NCBI GenBank assembly: GCA_947494995.1
Contig: CANLWY010000001.1
Span: forward strand, 806,001 to 870,000
DNA length: 64,000 nt
DNA from: an uncultured Campylobacterales bacterium
GTDB taxonomy: Bacteria; Campylobacterota; Campylobacteria; Campylobacterales; Arcobacteraceae
Direction: 5' to 3'
Shown here one piece after another: positions 9,701-17,977 of the stretch (its first letter is position 1; every line of letters begins with the position of its first letter). The notes below the pieces were generated by a model. The model ran no database searches and had not been told where the DNA came from. It saw nothing but the letters and a program-made list of their open reading frames with translations. Both the position numbers and the translations under genes were made by a program.

Positions 9701-9837
9701 ATATCTAAATCAAAACTTGGGAAAATCTCTTTAGCTGTTTTATTATAAGACCAAATACCAATAGCAAAAACAAGTATGAAAAGAGTGTAATTCATACGAG
9801 AGTTTTCTACAAAAAATCTCAAAAATCTTTCAAACAT
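6748..9837 (-). CDS. RND-family efflux transporter permease
   Basis: 1029 residues, the expected length of an AcrB/MexB-like inner-membrane pump. The start MFERFLRFFVENSRMN, the membrane segment GVLIAIGIVVDDAIVVSENI with the adjacent aspartates of the proton relay, and the internally duplicated second half (VINDGIIMM, then TTITTLIGMSSLIFFP) are diagnostic of the HAE/AcrB-type RND fold: 12 membrane helices and two large periplasmic loops. No membrane-fusion protein or outer-membrane channel gene is adjacent, which is unusual because these are normally cotranscribed. It may borrow partners from another locus. The substrate cannot be predicted. Possible relation to single-gene lipid or hopanoid RND exporters is a weaker alternative. 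Confidence 0.92.
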   Translation of the reverse strand: MFERFLRFFVENSRMNYTLFILVFAIGIWSYNKTAKEIFPSFDLDMISIKGSYTGASVDILDRMAVSEIEDNIKNLDSIDAMTTVISPGSFSIVVELKKGKEKYNEANRMKDAIALVKSNLPSDMDEPTVNVLTRSRSLIDITLTSDKYSTDELKPFADELKSKLLSVDGVNDITIYGDSDKYYEVLLDNKKIEALNLNKNEVFSAISTLSYIFPVGKIEGGSKHYYISTFNGAKTAEDFANTLVKIGNSNIYLRDIAFISKKYEDSSTKYSFNGENALSLAVEQSETADAIVIAQDIKKILPKLNEKNPDIKISIADDNSERILDRLNIVVSNIMLGIILITILVMILINFRMSAIIAIGIPTSFVIAAIYMYFSGYTINMISLVGVLIAIGIVVDDAIVVSENIQQYIEEGYPPKEAAVMGAKEMVKPVTVASITTLFSFLPILMISGTMGEVMKLIPIALSALVVASLIESFIFLPIHAAHMLKNKAKVTSWERPNRIYNSILHFFMDWKKTFLLIFIIAVPIATVMAIKTSKFQMFPKFDATDVKISIKANENTKLEDAFKIVQEIEADMMKKSDKFFIKSIDSVAGFRRDTGNNTERYPYVMYMTVELQKLKAANFLDKYVTPYLSFYYDEEGRTRTEKSRKIAKKLKKFIEKREYKEKYDLAEIVVLEKKVGPVKADIKIGLVSDNNEKIINGIELLQKELENMKGIKSASNSLKFGVDEIKVKVNSYGEQLGIDEAFIGSYLSNMYLSKKKGVTFDATDMLDIKIESLNKDDFENFKNLEIPLKDGTFISLNQIVDFNIIRGFEQLVKDDAQKNFYVFANVDPDIITANEVIEKLQPITDKVKNSGVRLVFKGEAEKQKSLKQDMLLASGLAVILIMLAMLYLFNSFRETFILMSVIPFSLLGVLIGHKIMGLNLSMPSMIGALGLAGVVINDGIIMMTYLKKAKTLKDVFLRATKRFRPIILTTITTLIGMSSLIFFPTGQAVIFQPIAIGLGFGLLWGTVLNLLYLPVIYSISHKLKGQD

Positions 9838-9982
9838 TATTAACCTTTTAATTAAAATAAGAATTATAATATAGGATTATTAATGGCAGTTTAATATTTA
9901 AAATAAAAAGTAATTTAAATATCTAAAAAAGTATATTATCAAATTTGTTATAATATAAAGAGACTACTCTAAGGACAATGTT

Positions 9983-10474
9983 ATGAAACTAGAAGAAAAA
10001 ATAGTATCCGACTTGGCTTTTGAATTAAAACGAACACTTACAAAAAGAGTAATAGACTCTTTAAAAAAAGACTTAACACCTCTAGAAGATGAAAAGTCTT
10101 GTTTGGAAAGTATTTGGGAAGAGTTTTGTATATCAATACAAGAACAAGACTCTTTATACAAAGAACAAGATTATAAAAAACATATAATAGACTTATATCA
10201 CAATATATATAATGAGCTTAAATTATATGAAAAAATTGCTATTTGGTTAAAAACTCCAGATGGGGTGGATTGGATTTATGATAAAAAAGATAGTAGCAGT
10301 GATTTTGAAAATGTTCCTTTCTCTTTTGATTCTTGTAAAGAGGGCTTTTTTAAGGATATCTACGAAGTAGCAAAAACTTTCGACAATGATAATATTTACA
10401 GATACATATATATGGGATGCGAAGTTTTTAAAGAAGATTATTCAGAAGATGACAGAGAGTTAGTCTATGAATAG
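9983..10474 (+). CDS. Hypothetical acidic cytoplasmic protein
   Basis: 163 residues with no signal peptide or membrane helix, rich in aspartate, glutamate and aromatic residues (KTPDGVDWIYDKKDSSSDFEN). It has its own promoter region (9838-9982) divergent from the RND transporter and a plausible AAGGAC ribosome site. I recognise no family. The antisense ORF 9964-10161 is a shadow. It converges on lapD with 20 nt between stops. Confidence 0.65.
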   Translation: MKLEEKIVSDLAFELKRTLTKRVIDSLKKDLTPLEDEKSCLESIWEEFCISIQEQDSLYKEQDYKKHIIDLYHNIYNELKLYEKIAIWLKTPDGVDWIYDKKDSSSDFENVPFSFDSCKEGFFKDIYEVAKTFDNDNIYRYIYMGCEVFKEDYSEDDRELVYE

Positions 10475-10494
10475 CTATAGAGCGTAGTAGAATA

Positions 10495-12711
10495 TTATCT
10501 ACTTGCTCCATGAAGTTTTATCTCTTTTATAATTTCTAGGTCTTCATCATCTTTTACATTTTCTGCAAATACTTTAATATTTAGAAGGTGTGCTAGTTCA
10601 TTGATTGATTCAATAAACTCTTTTTTAGATTTTTCCTCTTTTATACTTGAAGTATAATCTCTTGCAAGTCTAATATAGTCAAGATTGAACTCTTTTAGAT
10701 TATCTGTAGGGATAAATCTACTTTCAAATCGTTTTACAATGATTTTAGCTCCTGAATTGTGAACATAGTCACAAAAGCTTTTAAATATTGCAATATCTTT
10801 TGCAACAGAATAAGCTGTAATTGAAAATACCAATTGAGATGATATCTTTTTATTTTTTGTAATCTCTTTTTGAAGCCAATTAATAAACTCATTGTTTGAA
10901 ATAGAATCAAGTGATAAGTTTATACTTACATCATATTTAATATTGTTTATTTGTATATGACTCATTACTTTATTGATTACTGCCTTATCAAAATCAACAA
11001 TTTTTTCATACTTTTCTGCAATTGATACAAACGAACCTATTGGTATAGGGTTATTATCTTTATCTTTTGCATTAGTAAATGCCTCTTGCATTATAATATC
11101 ATTATTGTCATCATCTAAAGTATATGCATCATTGATAAAATCTATTTCAAAACTCGAATTGTCAATAATCTCAGTAATTAGATCTCTCCATACTGTCATA
11201 TCTCTTGATAAGTCACTTTTACTTCTAATAAAATATTCATTTGGTCCAATAATTTTTGCTTTTTCATAGGCTTCATTAGCAGCTTGTAGCATTTCATCTA
11301 TTGTTCCTAATTCATTAAATGGTGTTGCTCCAATATGTGCAACTTCTTTTAGATTAAACTCTTCACTTAAATTTTCAAAAGAGTATTTTAACCTTGAACT
11401 AATATCTTTTGCACAGTTATGATCACACTCTTTTGCTATAAGTACAAACTCCGAACCAAAAAATCTATAAGCATTGATATCTAAACTCTTATCCGTACAT
11501 AAACTTTTTAGAATTTGAGCAAATTTAATGATATATTTATCAACTTCATCATCAGTATGAGTTTTTGCATAGGCTGCCAAATCATCAATTTTGATACAAA
11601 AAACATATCCATGCTCTTTTTTTATAAACATCTGTTTCATATCAGTTTCTAGGGTTTGTTTTAAGCTTAATCCTGTTAATTCATCTTCTGATAGTTTTTT
11701 TGAAAGATTTTCAAGATTGTTAGTTAGTTTATTTATCATTGCTTCAATTTTTCTTGACATATCATTCATGGCAATTGATACATTTTTTATCTCAGTTGTC
11801 CAAGGAAGAGGGTCAATCACTCCAAATTTAGCCTTTGAAATATCTTTTGCTAGAGATTCTATATTTTTAAGTGGTTTTAAAAGTATTTGAACGAAAGCAA
11901 AAAGAATTAACATCGATATCATAAAAGCAATAATTGCATATACTATTGAGTTTCGTGCTTGTTCAAAAAGTTTTGCATAAGCCTCTCCAGGGTTAGGACT
12001 TACATATATTATTGCTGTAGTGTTCCATCCATTTGAAATTTCACTTAGTTTTTCATCTAAATTTATTGGAATAAGTTGTATAAACCATTTTGGAACATAC
12101 TCAAACTTGATATCTCTACTTTCACTTAATAGAACTTTATTTATAGTAAGGTTAGCAAAAGTATCAATAGTTTTATTATCTAAACTTGCAGTAAAGTTAA
12201 AAGTGATATTACCTCCATCTTTATATACAGTTGATGGTACATATCTATATTGGATATCTGATATTTCTTCTTCAAAACCTAAGTCTTCATCATCATTTTC
12301 AAGTTTTAAAAGTTGTTCATTCATAGATGCATCTGATTCTATTTTTTCAACAAAACCAAATTTTGGATCAACAGAAATATTGTTGATTTTCCAGTTTGCA
12401 TCATCTAAGTCAGTTGAAGCTCCTATTAATTCGTTTTGACTTATTGTAAAATCAGCATCTTCTAGCCTTATCTCTTTATAAAAACCACTGTTTGAAATAG
12501 CTTTGATAATTGACTCTATTTCAGGGTCTTGTTTATCTTTTATAAGTGGTCTTAAGCTTAATCCTAAAGATGTAGCTGTATCTTGAGCTTTAGTAGCAGA
12601 TTCAAGCTCTAAATACTCTTTCATATTGTTCACACTAATTAAAAAATTTCCACTAAATATTATAAAAAATATAAAAGCTATAATTAAATAGAGTTGTTTT
12701 GATAAAGACAT
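10495..12711 (-). CDS. lapD: LapD-like inner-membrane c-di-GMP receptor (degenerate GGDEF-EAL)
   Basis: 738 residues arranged as LapD: membrane helix at 7-27, periplasmic LapD/MoxY-type output domain to about 250, second helix 255-278, HAMP, GGDEF and EAL domains. The GGDEF signature has decayed to FGSEF near residue 420 and no catalytic EAL motif is visible, so it should bind rather than make or cleave c-di-GMP. In known LapD systems, ligand binding in the cytoplasm is relayed to the periplasm, where the protein captures the protease LapG and so keeps a large adhesin on the surface. lapG lies immediately upstream in the same transcript (13-nt gap). The periplasmic domain carries an acidic stretch (ENDDEDLGFEEE). 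The cognate adhesin gene is not in this window. Confidence 0.88.
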   Translation of the reverse strand: MSLSKQLYLIIAFIFFIIFSGNFLISVNNMKEYLELESATKAQDTATSLGLSLRPLIKDKQDPEIESIIKAISNSGFYKEIRLEDADFTISQNELIGASTDLDDANWKINNISVDPKFGFVEKIESDASMNEQLLKLENDDEDLGFEEEISDIQYRYVPSTVYKDGGNITFNFTASLDNKTIDTFANLTINKVLLSESRDIKFEYVPKWFIQLIPINLDEKLSEISNGWNTTAIIYVSPNPGEAYAKLFEQARNSIVYAIIAFMISMLILFAFVQILLKPLKNIESLAKDISKAKFGVIDPLPWTTEIKNVSIAMNDMSRKIEAMINKLTNNLENLSKKLSEDELTGLSLKQTLETDMKQMFIKKEHGYVFCIKIDDLAAYAKTHTDDEVDKYIIKFAQILKSLCTDKSLDINAYRFFGSEFVLIAKECDHNCAKDISSRLKYSFENLSEEFNLKEVAHIGATPFNELGTIDEMLQAANEAYEKAKIIGPNEYFIRSKSDLSRDMTVWRDLITEIIDNSSFEIDFINDAYTLDDDNNDIIMQEAFTNAKDKDNNPIPIGSFVSIAEKYEKIVDFDKAVINKVMSHIQINNIKYDVSINLSLDSISNNEFINWLQKEITKNKKISSQLVFSITAYSVAKDIAIFKSFCDYVHNSGAKIIVKRFESRFIPTDNLKEFNLDYIRLARDYTSSIKEEKSKKEFIESINELAHLLNIKVFAENVKDDEDLEIIKEIKLHGASR

Positions 12712-12724
12712 ATTTTTTCCTTTT

Positions 12725-13372
12725 TTATATTCTACTCATAAGTTTTTTCCAATTTCTTAGATTGTTTTTTCCTACTCTTTTTTGAGTTCTACCTTTGTTT
12801 TTTGCTTGCCAAAGGCCACTAGCATTGAAACTATATACAGGTCTTAAATCTGTTCTTTTTGATGCAAGTTTAAGTTTCTTGTTTACATTATCAAGTACAA
12901 TTGGCGAGGCACCTTTTTTATGATAATAAGTTAATACCATATGTGCTTCTTCATATTTTGTTCTTTTTCTCATCAGTTTTACATAAGTTATTCTAAGTTT
13001 ATGTTCTGGAATACCAAGTTTACGTAAAGAGAAATATTTAGCAATAGCGTAATCCTCACAATCACCTCTACCATTTCCTAAAAACTCAAAAGGTGCAGCC
13101 CAATAATCTTTTTTGCCCCAAGCGGCTTTATCTCTACTATATCTAATTTTATTCCAAAAGTCATTTACATCTTTTAATTTATGTAAAATATCTTTATTTT
13201 TGGCATTTTGAATAACTTTATCCCAAATCTCAACTCTTTTTTTTGCTTTTTCACCATATTTGGCTGTAATGGAGTTTAGTTTACTTTGGGAAATGTTATA
13301 GGTTTTTTGTGCAGTAGTTACTGTGAGAATAAAAGGAACGATGAAAAAAGATATTAACAATATTTTTTTCAA
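12725..13372 (-). CDS. lapG: LapG-like periplasmic cysteine protease
   Basis: 215 residues: an N-terminal signal peptide (ILLISFFIVPFILTV) then a bacterial transglutaminase-like cysteine proteinase domain. The catalytic triad is readable as Cys105 in GRGDCEDYA, His144 in EEAHMVL and Asp161 in VLDN, matching LapG of Pseudomonas and Legionella. In the family the enzyme needs calcium and cuts near the N-terminus of a giant RTX-type adhesin to release it, unless sequestered by LapD. Here lapG precedes lapD in an operon, the expected pairing. The start follows AAGGAG with good spacing. Confidence 0.9.
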   Translation of the reverse strand: MKKILLISFFIVPFILTVTTAQKTYNISQSKLNSITAKYGEKAKKRVEIWDKVIQNAKNKDILHKLKDVNDFWNKIRYSRDKAAWGKKDYWAAPFEFLGNGRGDCEDYAIAKYFSLRKLGIPEHKLRITYVKLMRKRTKYEEAHMVLTYYHKKGASPIVLDNVNKKLKLASKRTDLRPVYSFNASGLWQAKNKGRTQKRVGKNNLRNWKKLMSRI

Positions 13373-13398
13373 GGCCGCTCCTTTTAAATATTAATATA

Positions 13399-14724
13399 TT
13401 ATTTTAGAGTATTTAAAATTGTATCTTCTTGAAGTTTTTCACTATCATATTTTACAATTATTATATTTTCAGTGTCATTTATATACCACTCATCAATTTC
13501 ATTAATTGTATCTAATTTATGTGTATGTTTTGTTAATTCTTCTGTTAATGGAATATATGATAATTTTTTCTTTGCTGGATTTGGCATAGTAATAATTAAA
13601 ATAATCCATAAAATACAAACAATTGCAATTACAATTACAAGTGTTGAAAGACTTGCTTTTTCAAAAAACATACCACCTAAAACACCACCTAAAAAAGTAC
13701 CAAAATATCCAAATGAGTTGAAAATACCTAATACAAGTCCTCTTTGGTGAACTTTTGCAAATTTAGTAGCTAATGATTGCATGATTGGCTCATGAACATT
13801 AAAACCAATAAAGAAAATTACAACACCAATTACAAACATAGTTGTACCGGTACTAAATCCTATAATTAAATAAGAAACAGCAAATAAAACAATTCCAATT
13901 AAAAGAATTTCTTTAAACTTTCCTTTTTTCTCAGCTATAATTGCAGCTGGTGCCATAGCTAAAAATCCAAAAATCATTGCTGGAAGATAAACTTTCCATA
14001 GTTCACTCATTTGCCATTCAAAGCTTCTAATTAAAACCATAGGAATAATCATAAATGCAAATGTCATTAAACCTTTTTGTAAAAAGTTAGTGATATTCAT
14101 TTTAATTAAATTTGCATTTCCTAAAACTTGTCCAAGTTGTGCTTTCCCATTATAGGTATGAGTTATTTTTGGTGGATTTGGAACAGCTTTTACTAAAACT
14201 ACAATAGAACCAAGTGCTATTAATGCTGTCAAATAGAATAGTGTTTCAACACCAGCAAATGCACCAATTGTAGGCCCTAAAATCATTGAAGCGGCAAAAG
14301 ACATCCCAATGAACATTCCCATTGTAGCCATTGCTTTTGGTCTTTGCTCTTCTTTTACTAAATCACTAATCATAGCCGTAACAACTGCACCAATTGCTCC
14401 TGCACCTTGTAAGAATCTACCTACTAAAAGAGTTAAAATATCAGTTGCAATAGCACAAAAAATAGAACCTATAGCAAAAAGTAAAAGACCCGTAATAATC
14501 GTCCCTTTACGTCCTAACTTATCACTCATAACTCCAAAAGGAACTTGAAAAAGCATTTGAGTTAAAGCATAACCACCAACAACAATACCAACTAAAGTAG
14601 TTGTTGCTCCATGTAAATTTATAGCATATACAGAAAGTACTGGTAAAACTAAAAAAAGTCCAAAAAATCTTAATGCAATAATTGAACTAAGAGGTAAAAT
14701 AGATTTAATCATATATAATCCCAA
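13399..14724 (-). CDS. YajR-like major facilitator superfamily transporter
   Basis: 441 residues with 12 predicted membrane helices. The MFS motif A appears as GVMSDKLGRKG after helix 2, and motif C-like glycine-rich sequence (GPTIGAF) follows helix 5. The last ~60 residues are cytoplasmic and look like a small ferredoxin-like fold (EIDEWYIN...NIIIVKYDSEKLQ), as in the YAM domain of E. coli YajR, whose total length is also similar. Substrate unknown; drug or metabolite export is the usual annotation. It is monocistronic and divergent from rdgB across 60 nt. YajR orthology is my inference from the C-terminal domain. Confidence 0.8.
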   Translation of the reverse strand: MGLYMIKSILPLSSIIALRFFGLFLVLPVLSVYAINLHGATTTLVGIVVGGYALTQMLFQVPFGVMSDKLGRKGTIITGLLLFAIGSIFCAIATDILTLLVGRFLQGAGAIGAVVTAMISDLVKEEQRPKAMATMGMFIGMSFAASMILGPTIGAFAGVETLFYLTALIALGSIVVLVKAVPNPPKITHTYNGKAQLGQVLGNANLIKMNITNFLQKGLMTFAFMIIPMVLIRSFEWQMSELWKVYLPAMIFGFLAMAPAAIIAEKKGKFKEILLIGIVLFAVSYLIIGFSTGTTMFVIGVVIFFIGFNVHEPIMQSLATKFAKVHQRGLVLGIFNSFGYFGTFLGGVLGGMFFEKASLSTLVIVIAIVCILWIILIITMPNPAKKKLSYIPLTEELTKHTHKLDTINEIDEWYINDTENIIIVKYDSEKLQEDTILNTLK

Positions 14725-14785
14725 TTATTAAAATAAAGGACGATTATATAATTTTAAAATTAATAACACGTTAAAAGGAAAATCA

Positions 14786-15376
14786 ATGAAAATAGTTTTA
14801 GCCTCAGGAAATAAAGGGAAGATTAACGAGTTTAAAAATCTAATGCCAAATGATGAAGTAATAGCTTTTAAAGAATTAATTGGTGAATTTGAAGTTGTAG
14901 AGGATAGAGATACTTTTCAAGGTAATGCAATAAAAAAAGCTCAGGAGATTTATGCAAAAATTGATGATGAAAATATTGTTGTGATTTCTGATGATAGTGG
15001 AATAACTGTTCCTTCAATCAACAATGAACCAGGTATCTATTCTGCAAGATATGCAGGAGAAAATGCTAGTGATAAAGATAACAATAATAAGTTGATTTCA
15101 AAGTTAATACAAAAGGGTCTAGAAAGAACTCCTGCCTTTTATACAGCATGTATTGCTATAGTTTACAAAGGAGAAACTTATACTGTACATGGTTGGATGC
15201 ATGGAGAGGTTTTAAATAAAGAGATAGGAGAGGGTGGTTTTGGATATGATCCTATGTTTATTCCAAAAGATTATAATAAAACTTTAGGAGAGCTACCTTT
15301 AGAAGTCAAAAAATCTTTTTCACATAGAAGTAAAGCTCTTAAATTAGCAAAACAAGTGTTAGAAGTTATTTTGTAA
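14786..15376 (+). CDS. rdgB: RdgB/HAM1 non-canonical purine NTP pyrophosphatase
   Basis: Removes dITP, dXTP and similar deaminated nucleotides from the pool by hydrolysis to the monophosphate. 196 residues with all family signatures: [11 protein letters not shown] at the start, [23 protein letters not shown] around residues 70-92, [11 protein letters not shown] near 153 and SHRSKAL near 182. The start follows AAAAGGAAAATCA. The last 11 bp overlap the convergent pseudopilin gene tail. Confidence 0.96.
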   Translation: MKIVLASGNKGKINEFKNLMPNDEVIAFKELIGEFEVVEDRDTFQGNAIKKAQEIYAKIDDENIVVISDDSGITVPSINNEPGIYSARYAGENASDKDNNNKLISKLIQKGLERTPAFYTACIAIVYKGETYTVHGWMHGEVLNKEIGEGGFGYDPMFIPKDYNKTLGELPLEVKKSFSHRSKALKLAKQVLEVIL

Positions 15377-15728
15377 CTTCTACTCTTTTATAAACTCTAA
15401 CAGAACTATCTTTTGCTTTAACTACTAGTTCTACATCATATTTTGTATTAGTTTCTTCTATTTGTGCAAAAATTTCATAGTTTATATCTTCAATTTTAAT
15501 TTTATCAAGAGCTTTTAAGTTGTCTAAAGCCTTGATATACTCCTCTAAAAATAAAAGATGATTCTTTGCTTGAATATATTTGTATTGATTTAAGATGTTT
15601 ATTGAGCTGATAGTTTTTGTTTCATAGATTTTTATTATTAAGATTGAAAAGATAAATACCAATAATAGTGTTGAAAATAGAGTAAAAGATTTTTTGCCTG
15701 TAAACAGGATTCCTCTTTGTTCCATCAT
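15366..15728 (-). CDS. Pseudopilin-like protein lacking Glu5 (possible GspK/PilX-type minor pilin)
   Basis: 120 residues. A charged leader [14 protein letters not shown] precedes [20 protein letters not shown], the prepilin-type hydrophobic helix, so it should be processed by a prepilin peptidase before Phe. Position +5 is Ser instead of the near-invariant Glu, a trait of GspK-like tip pseudopilins. It is last in a three-gene pseudopilin run, overlapping its neighbour by 4 nt (ATGA), downstream of proC. It probably contributes to a type II secretion or transformation pseudopilus whose core genes are elsewhere. Confidence 0.7.
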   Translation of the reverse strand: MMEQRGILFTGKKSFTLFSTLLLVFIFSILIIKIYETKTISSINILNQYKYIQAKNHLLFLEEYIKALDNLKALDKIKIEDINYEIFAQIEETNTKYDVELVVKAKDSSVRVYKRVEVTK

Positions 15729-16099
15729 AATCTAAATTTCCAGTTTTGTGATATCTTATCTTCTAAAGTAATATTGATTTCTAATATATCATTTGAATTT
15801 TTCATTGAAAAAGATGTTACATTTTTAAGTAGTATATTCCCTTGATAAAAAAGAGTTGAACCATCATAATATAGCTTCTGCTTTATTGTGGATAAGTTTT
15901 TTTCAATAAATATTTTTGTGCTATTAATATCAATTTTGAAAATAGCTATTTTTTCATTTTTTATTTGAGATTCTTGCGTCTCTTTTGCAAATTTAAAAGT
16001 AAAGATAAGTAGAATTGAACTTATAAAAAGTACTAAAATAAGTTCTAAAAGAGAAAAGGCTTTTTTACCTGTATGCAGGATTCCTCTTCGTTTCATCAT
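15725..16099 (-). CDS. Type IV prepilin-like N-methylation protein
   Basis: 124 residues; leader MMKRRGILHTGKK, then AFSLLELILVLFISSILLIF, a canonical class III prepilin signal with cleavage before Phe and Glu at +5. The remaining ~95 residues are a small beta-rich domain without cysteines. Its first ~40 nt are nearly identical to those of the following gene (both encode RGIL-x-TGKK), although the rest differs. It starts 1 nt after the stop of the preceding pseudopilin-like gene. Confidence 0.78.
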   Translation of the reverse strand: MMKRRGILHTGKKAFSLLELILVLFISSILLIFTFKFAKETQESQIKNEKIAIFKIDINSTKIFIEKNLSTIKQKLYYDGSTLFYQGNILLKNVTSFSMKNSNDILEINITLEDKISQNWKFRL

Positions 16100-16396
16100 T
16101 TATTTAATCTCATACTTTTTAAGTTTGATTTTTTTATTTTCATAAGCTATTTGATTGACTAATAGAGTTTCTTCTTCTGTACCGTTTTTTATGATTTTTA
16201 TAGTTTTAGTAGATTTTGAAAAGTTTGAGTTATAGTTTTTTATATTAAATGAGTTTTCAATCTCATTTAAAAGCATATACTCTTCATCAAAATTATCATA
16301 GTTAGAACTTTTTGAAAATCCAACTATGATAATTGATAAAAGAAATATACTAATTAAAGTTTCAAATAGTGTAAAACTATTTTTGTCCAATTTCAA
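16100..16396 (-). CDS. Short pseudopilin-like protein, TTG start, overlapping proC
   Basis: 98 residues beginning KNSFTLFETLISIFLLSIIIV, a prepilin-type helix with Phe+1 and Glu+5. No ATG is available: the track uses TTG at 16396, and a second TTG lies at 16390; both are inside the 3' end of proC, giving an overlap of about 14-20 bp. Translational coupling to proC is likely. The body has no recognised domain. Probably one of three minor pseudopilins made from this operon. Confidence 0.62.
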   Translation of the reverse strand: MKLDKNSFTLFETLISIFLLSIIIVGFSKSSNYDNFDEEYMLLNEIENSFNIKNYNSNFSKSTKTIKIIKNGTEEETLLVNQIAYENKKIKLKKYEIK

Positions 16397-17141
16397 CTGC
16401 TTTATTATGTGCAGCTTCTATAGCTTTTATCATTGCGTCTCTAACTGCACCTTCTTCAAGTTTTCCCATTCCAGCAGCAGTTGTTCCGCCTGGACTCATA
16501 ACAGAATCTTTTATTAATGCAGGATGTTTTGTATCTAATAGTTTTGAAAAGCCTTCAAAAAGACCTTGTACAAGTTCATTACTTATGTGTCTTTCAAGTC
16601 CAGCTTTTACAGCTCCATCAGATAAACTTTCAGCTATTAAAGATAAAAATGCAGGTCCACTTCCTGCAACTGCTGTTGCTATGTCAAGTTGTTTTTCAGT
16701 ATTTACCCAAACAGATTTCCCTACATAGTTAAACAGTTCAATAGCAAGATTCTTTGCTTCTTTATCCCCTGTTATTGTAGTTGTTGAAGCTGAAACGGAT
16801 GCTGCAACATTTGGCATAGTTCTTATATAGTATTTTGCTTTTATTTGACTTTTTAGTGTATCAAGCGTTGTCCCTGCTAAAATAGAGAATAAAATATTTG
16901 CTTCACCTTGAAGTCTTACTGCTACACTTTGGAGTGCATAAGGTTTTACGCAAAAGATAATATTCTTATCTGAAATGTCTTCTGTATCAGTTATTACTTT
17001 TATTTCAATATTTGGAATCTCTTCTTTTATTTTGTTTAGTTTATTTAAATCTCTTCCAATAATTTCAATTTCAAAATCGTTTATTAGTCCACGAGCTAAA
17101 GCTTGTGCCATAAATCCATTTCCGATAAGTGTTAGTTTCAT
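16377..17141 (-). CDS. proC: Pyrroline-5-carboxylate reductase
   Basis: Last step of proline synthesis: NAD(P)H reduction of pyrroline-5-carboxylate. The N-terminal Rossmann motif is LTLIGNGFMAQAL and the C-terminal catalytic/oligomerisation motif is MSPGGTTAAGMGKLEEG near residue 220. I set the start at the ATG at 17141 (MKLTLIG), 8 nt after AGAGG; the track's TTG at 17147 sits only 2 nt from that ribosome site. 254 residues, normal for the family. It heads an operon with three pseudopilin-like genes, an association of unclear meaning. Confidence 0.95.
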   Translation of the reverse strand: MKLTLIGNGFMAQALARGLINDFEIEIIGRDLNKLNKIKEEIPNIEIKVITDTEDISDKNIIFCVKPYALQSVAVRLQGEANILFSILAGTTLDTLKSQIKAKYYIRTMPNVAASVSASTTTITGDKEAKNLAIELFNYVGKSVWVNTEKQLDIATAVAGSGPAFLSLIAESLSDGAVKAGLERHISNELVQGLFEGFSKLLDTKHPALIKDSVMSPGGTTAAGMGKLEEGAVRDAMIKAIEAAHNKAVEIGQK

Positions 17142-17268
17142 ATACAATGCCTCTTATTTAATTATTTAAAGTATTATAACCAATTGTAAAACTTAGGTCA
17201 AAAAAAGTAAGAAAATAGCAAGGATTTATTAGATAGAATACTAACTTTATGAAAAAAGGATTATTAAA

Positions 17269-17940
17269 ATGACTCAATATTTTAAACTTAGAAATCTACT
17301 TTTAGTTGCTGCTTTAGCTTTTTTATTTTCAGCTTGTTCTCAAAAAAGTGAAACTTCACAAGAATATGATAGACCTGCTCTTTATTGGTATAACAAGATG
17401 ATTAAACAAATTAGTACTAATTATTTAGAGGATGCAGATAACACATATACTTCACTAGAGAGTGAACATAGAAACTCGCCACTTCTTCCAACAGCGCTTT
17501 TAATCTTAGCAAATGGACATATGGCTGAAGAACAATATCAATTAGCAAATTTTTATTTAGATGAATATATTAAAAGATATGCATTAAGTAAAAATATTGA
17601 TTATGTAAGATATCTAAAAATTAAGGCAAACTTCCAAGGTTTTGCATATGATTTAAGAGACCAACAATTAATTGAAGATACGATTTTAGAAATAGATCAA
17701 TTTAAAGATTCTTTCCCAAGATCGCCATATATGCCTTTAGTTAATACAATGAGTGCAAGACTTTATATGGCAAAAGCATCTTTAGACAAAGAGATTGCTG
17801 ATCTTTATCAAAGATTAGATAAGCCAAAAGCTGCAAAGTTTTATGATGAAAAAGTAAAAGAGTCATGGGTAGAACCAAAAGAGATAGAAGAGGTTAATGT
17901 ACCATTTTATAGATATCCTTTTGAAAAAAATCTATTTTAA
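17269..17940 (+). CDS. bamD: Outer-membrane assembly lipoprotein BamD
   Basis: 223 residues: lipoprotein signal with lipobox LFSAC at about 19-23, then five TPR-like helical repeats (RPALYWYNKMIKQISTNYLE, AEEQYQLANFYLDEYIKRY). BamD anchors the beta-barrel assembly machine to BamA and is essential in most Gram-negatives. Length and the YNKMIKQI...Y opening fit Campylobacterota orthologues. It precedes lon by 37 nt, a probable two-gene transcript. Confidence 0.9.
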   Translation: MTQYFKLRNLLLVAALAFLFSACSQKSETSQEYDRPALYWYNKMIKQISTNYLEDADNTYTSLESEHRNSPLLPTALLILANGHMAEEQYQLANFYLDEYIKRYALSKNIDYVRYLKIKANFQGFAYDLRDQQLIEDTILEIDQFKDSFPRSPYMPLVNTMSARLYMAKASLDKEIADLYQRLDKPKAAKFYDEKVKESWVEPKEIEEVNVPFYRYPFEKNLF

Positions 17941-17977
17941 TTAAATACAAGTTTATATATTTTAGGAGCGTTAGTTT

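Noticed and set aside
7655-9748. Plus-strand ORFs of 94-98 codons within the RND gene
   Set aside because: Antisense shadows of a clearly conserved coding frame, with low-complexity Ser/Phe/Ile-rich translations.
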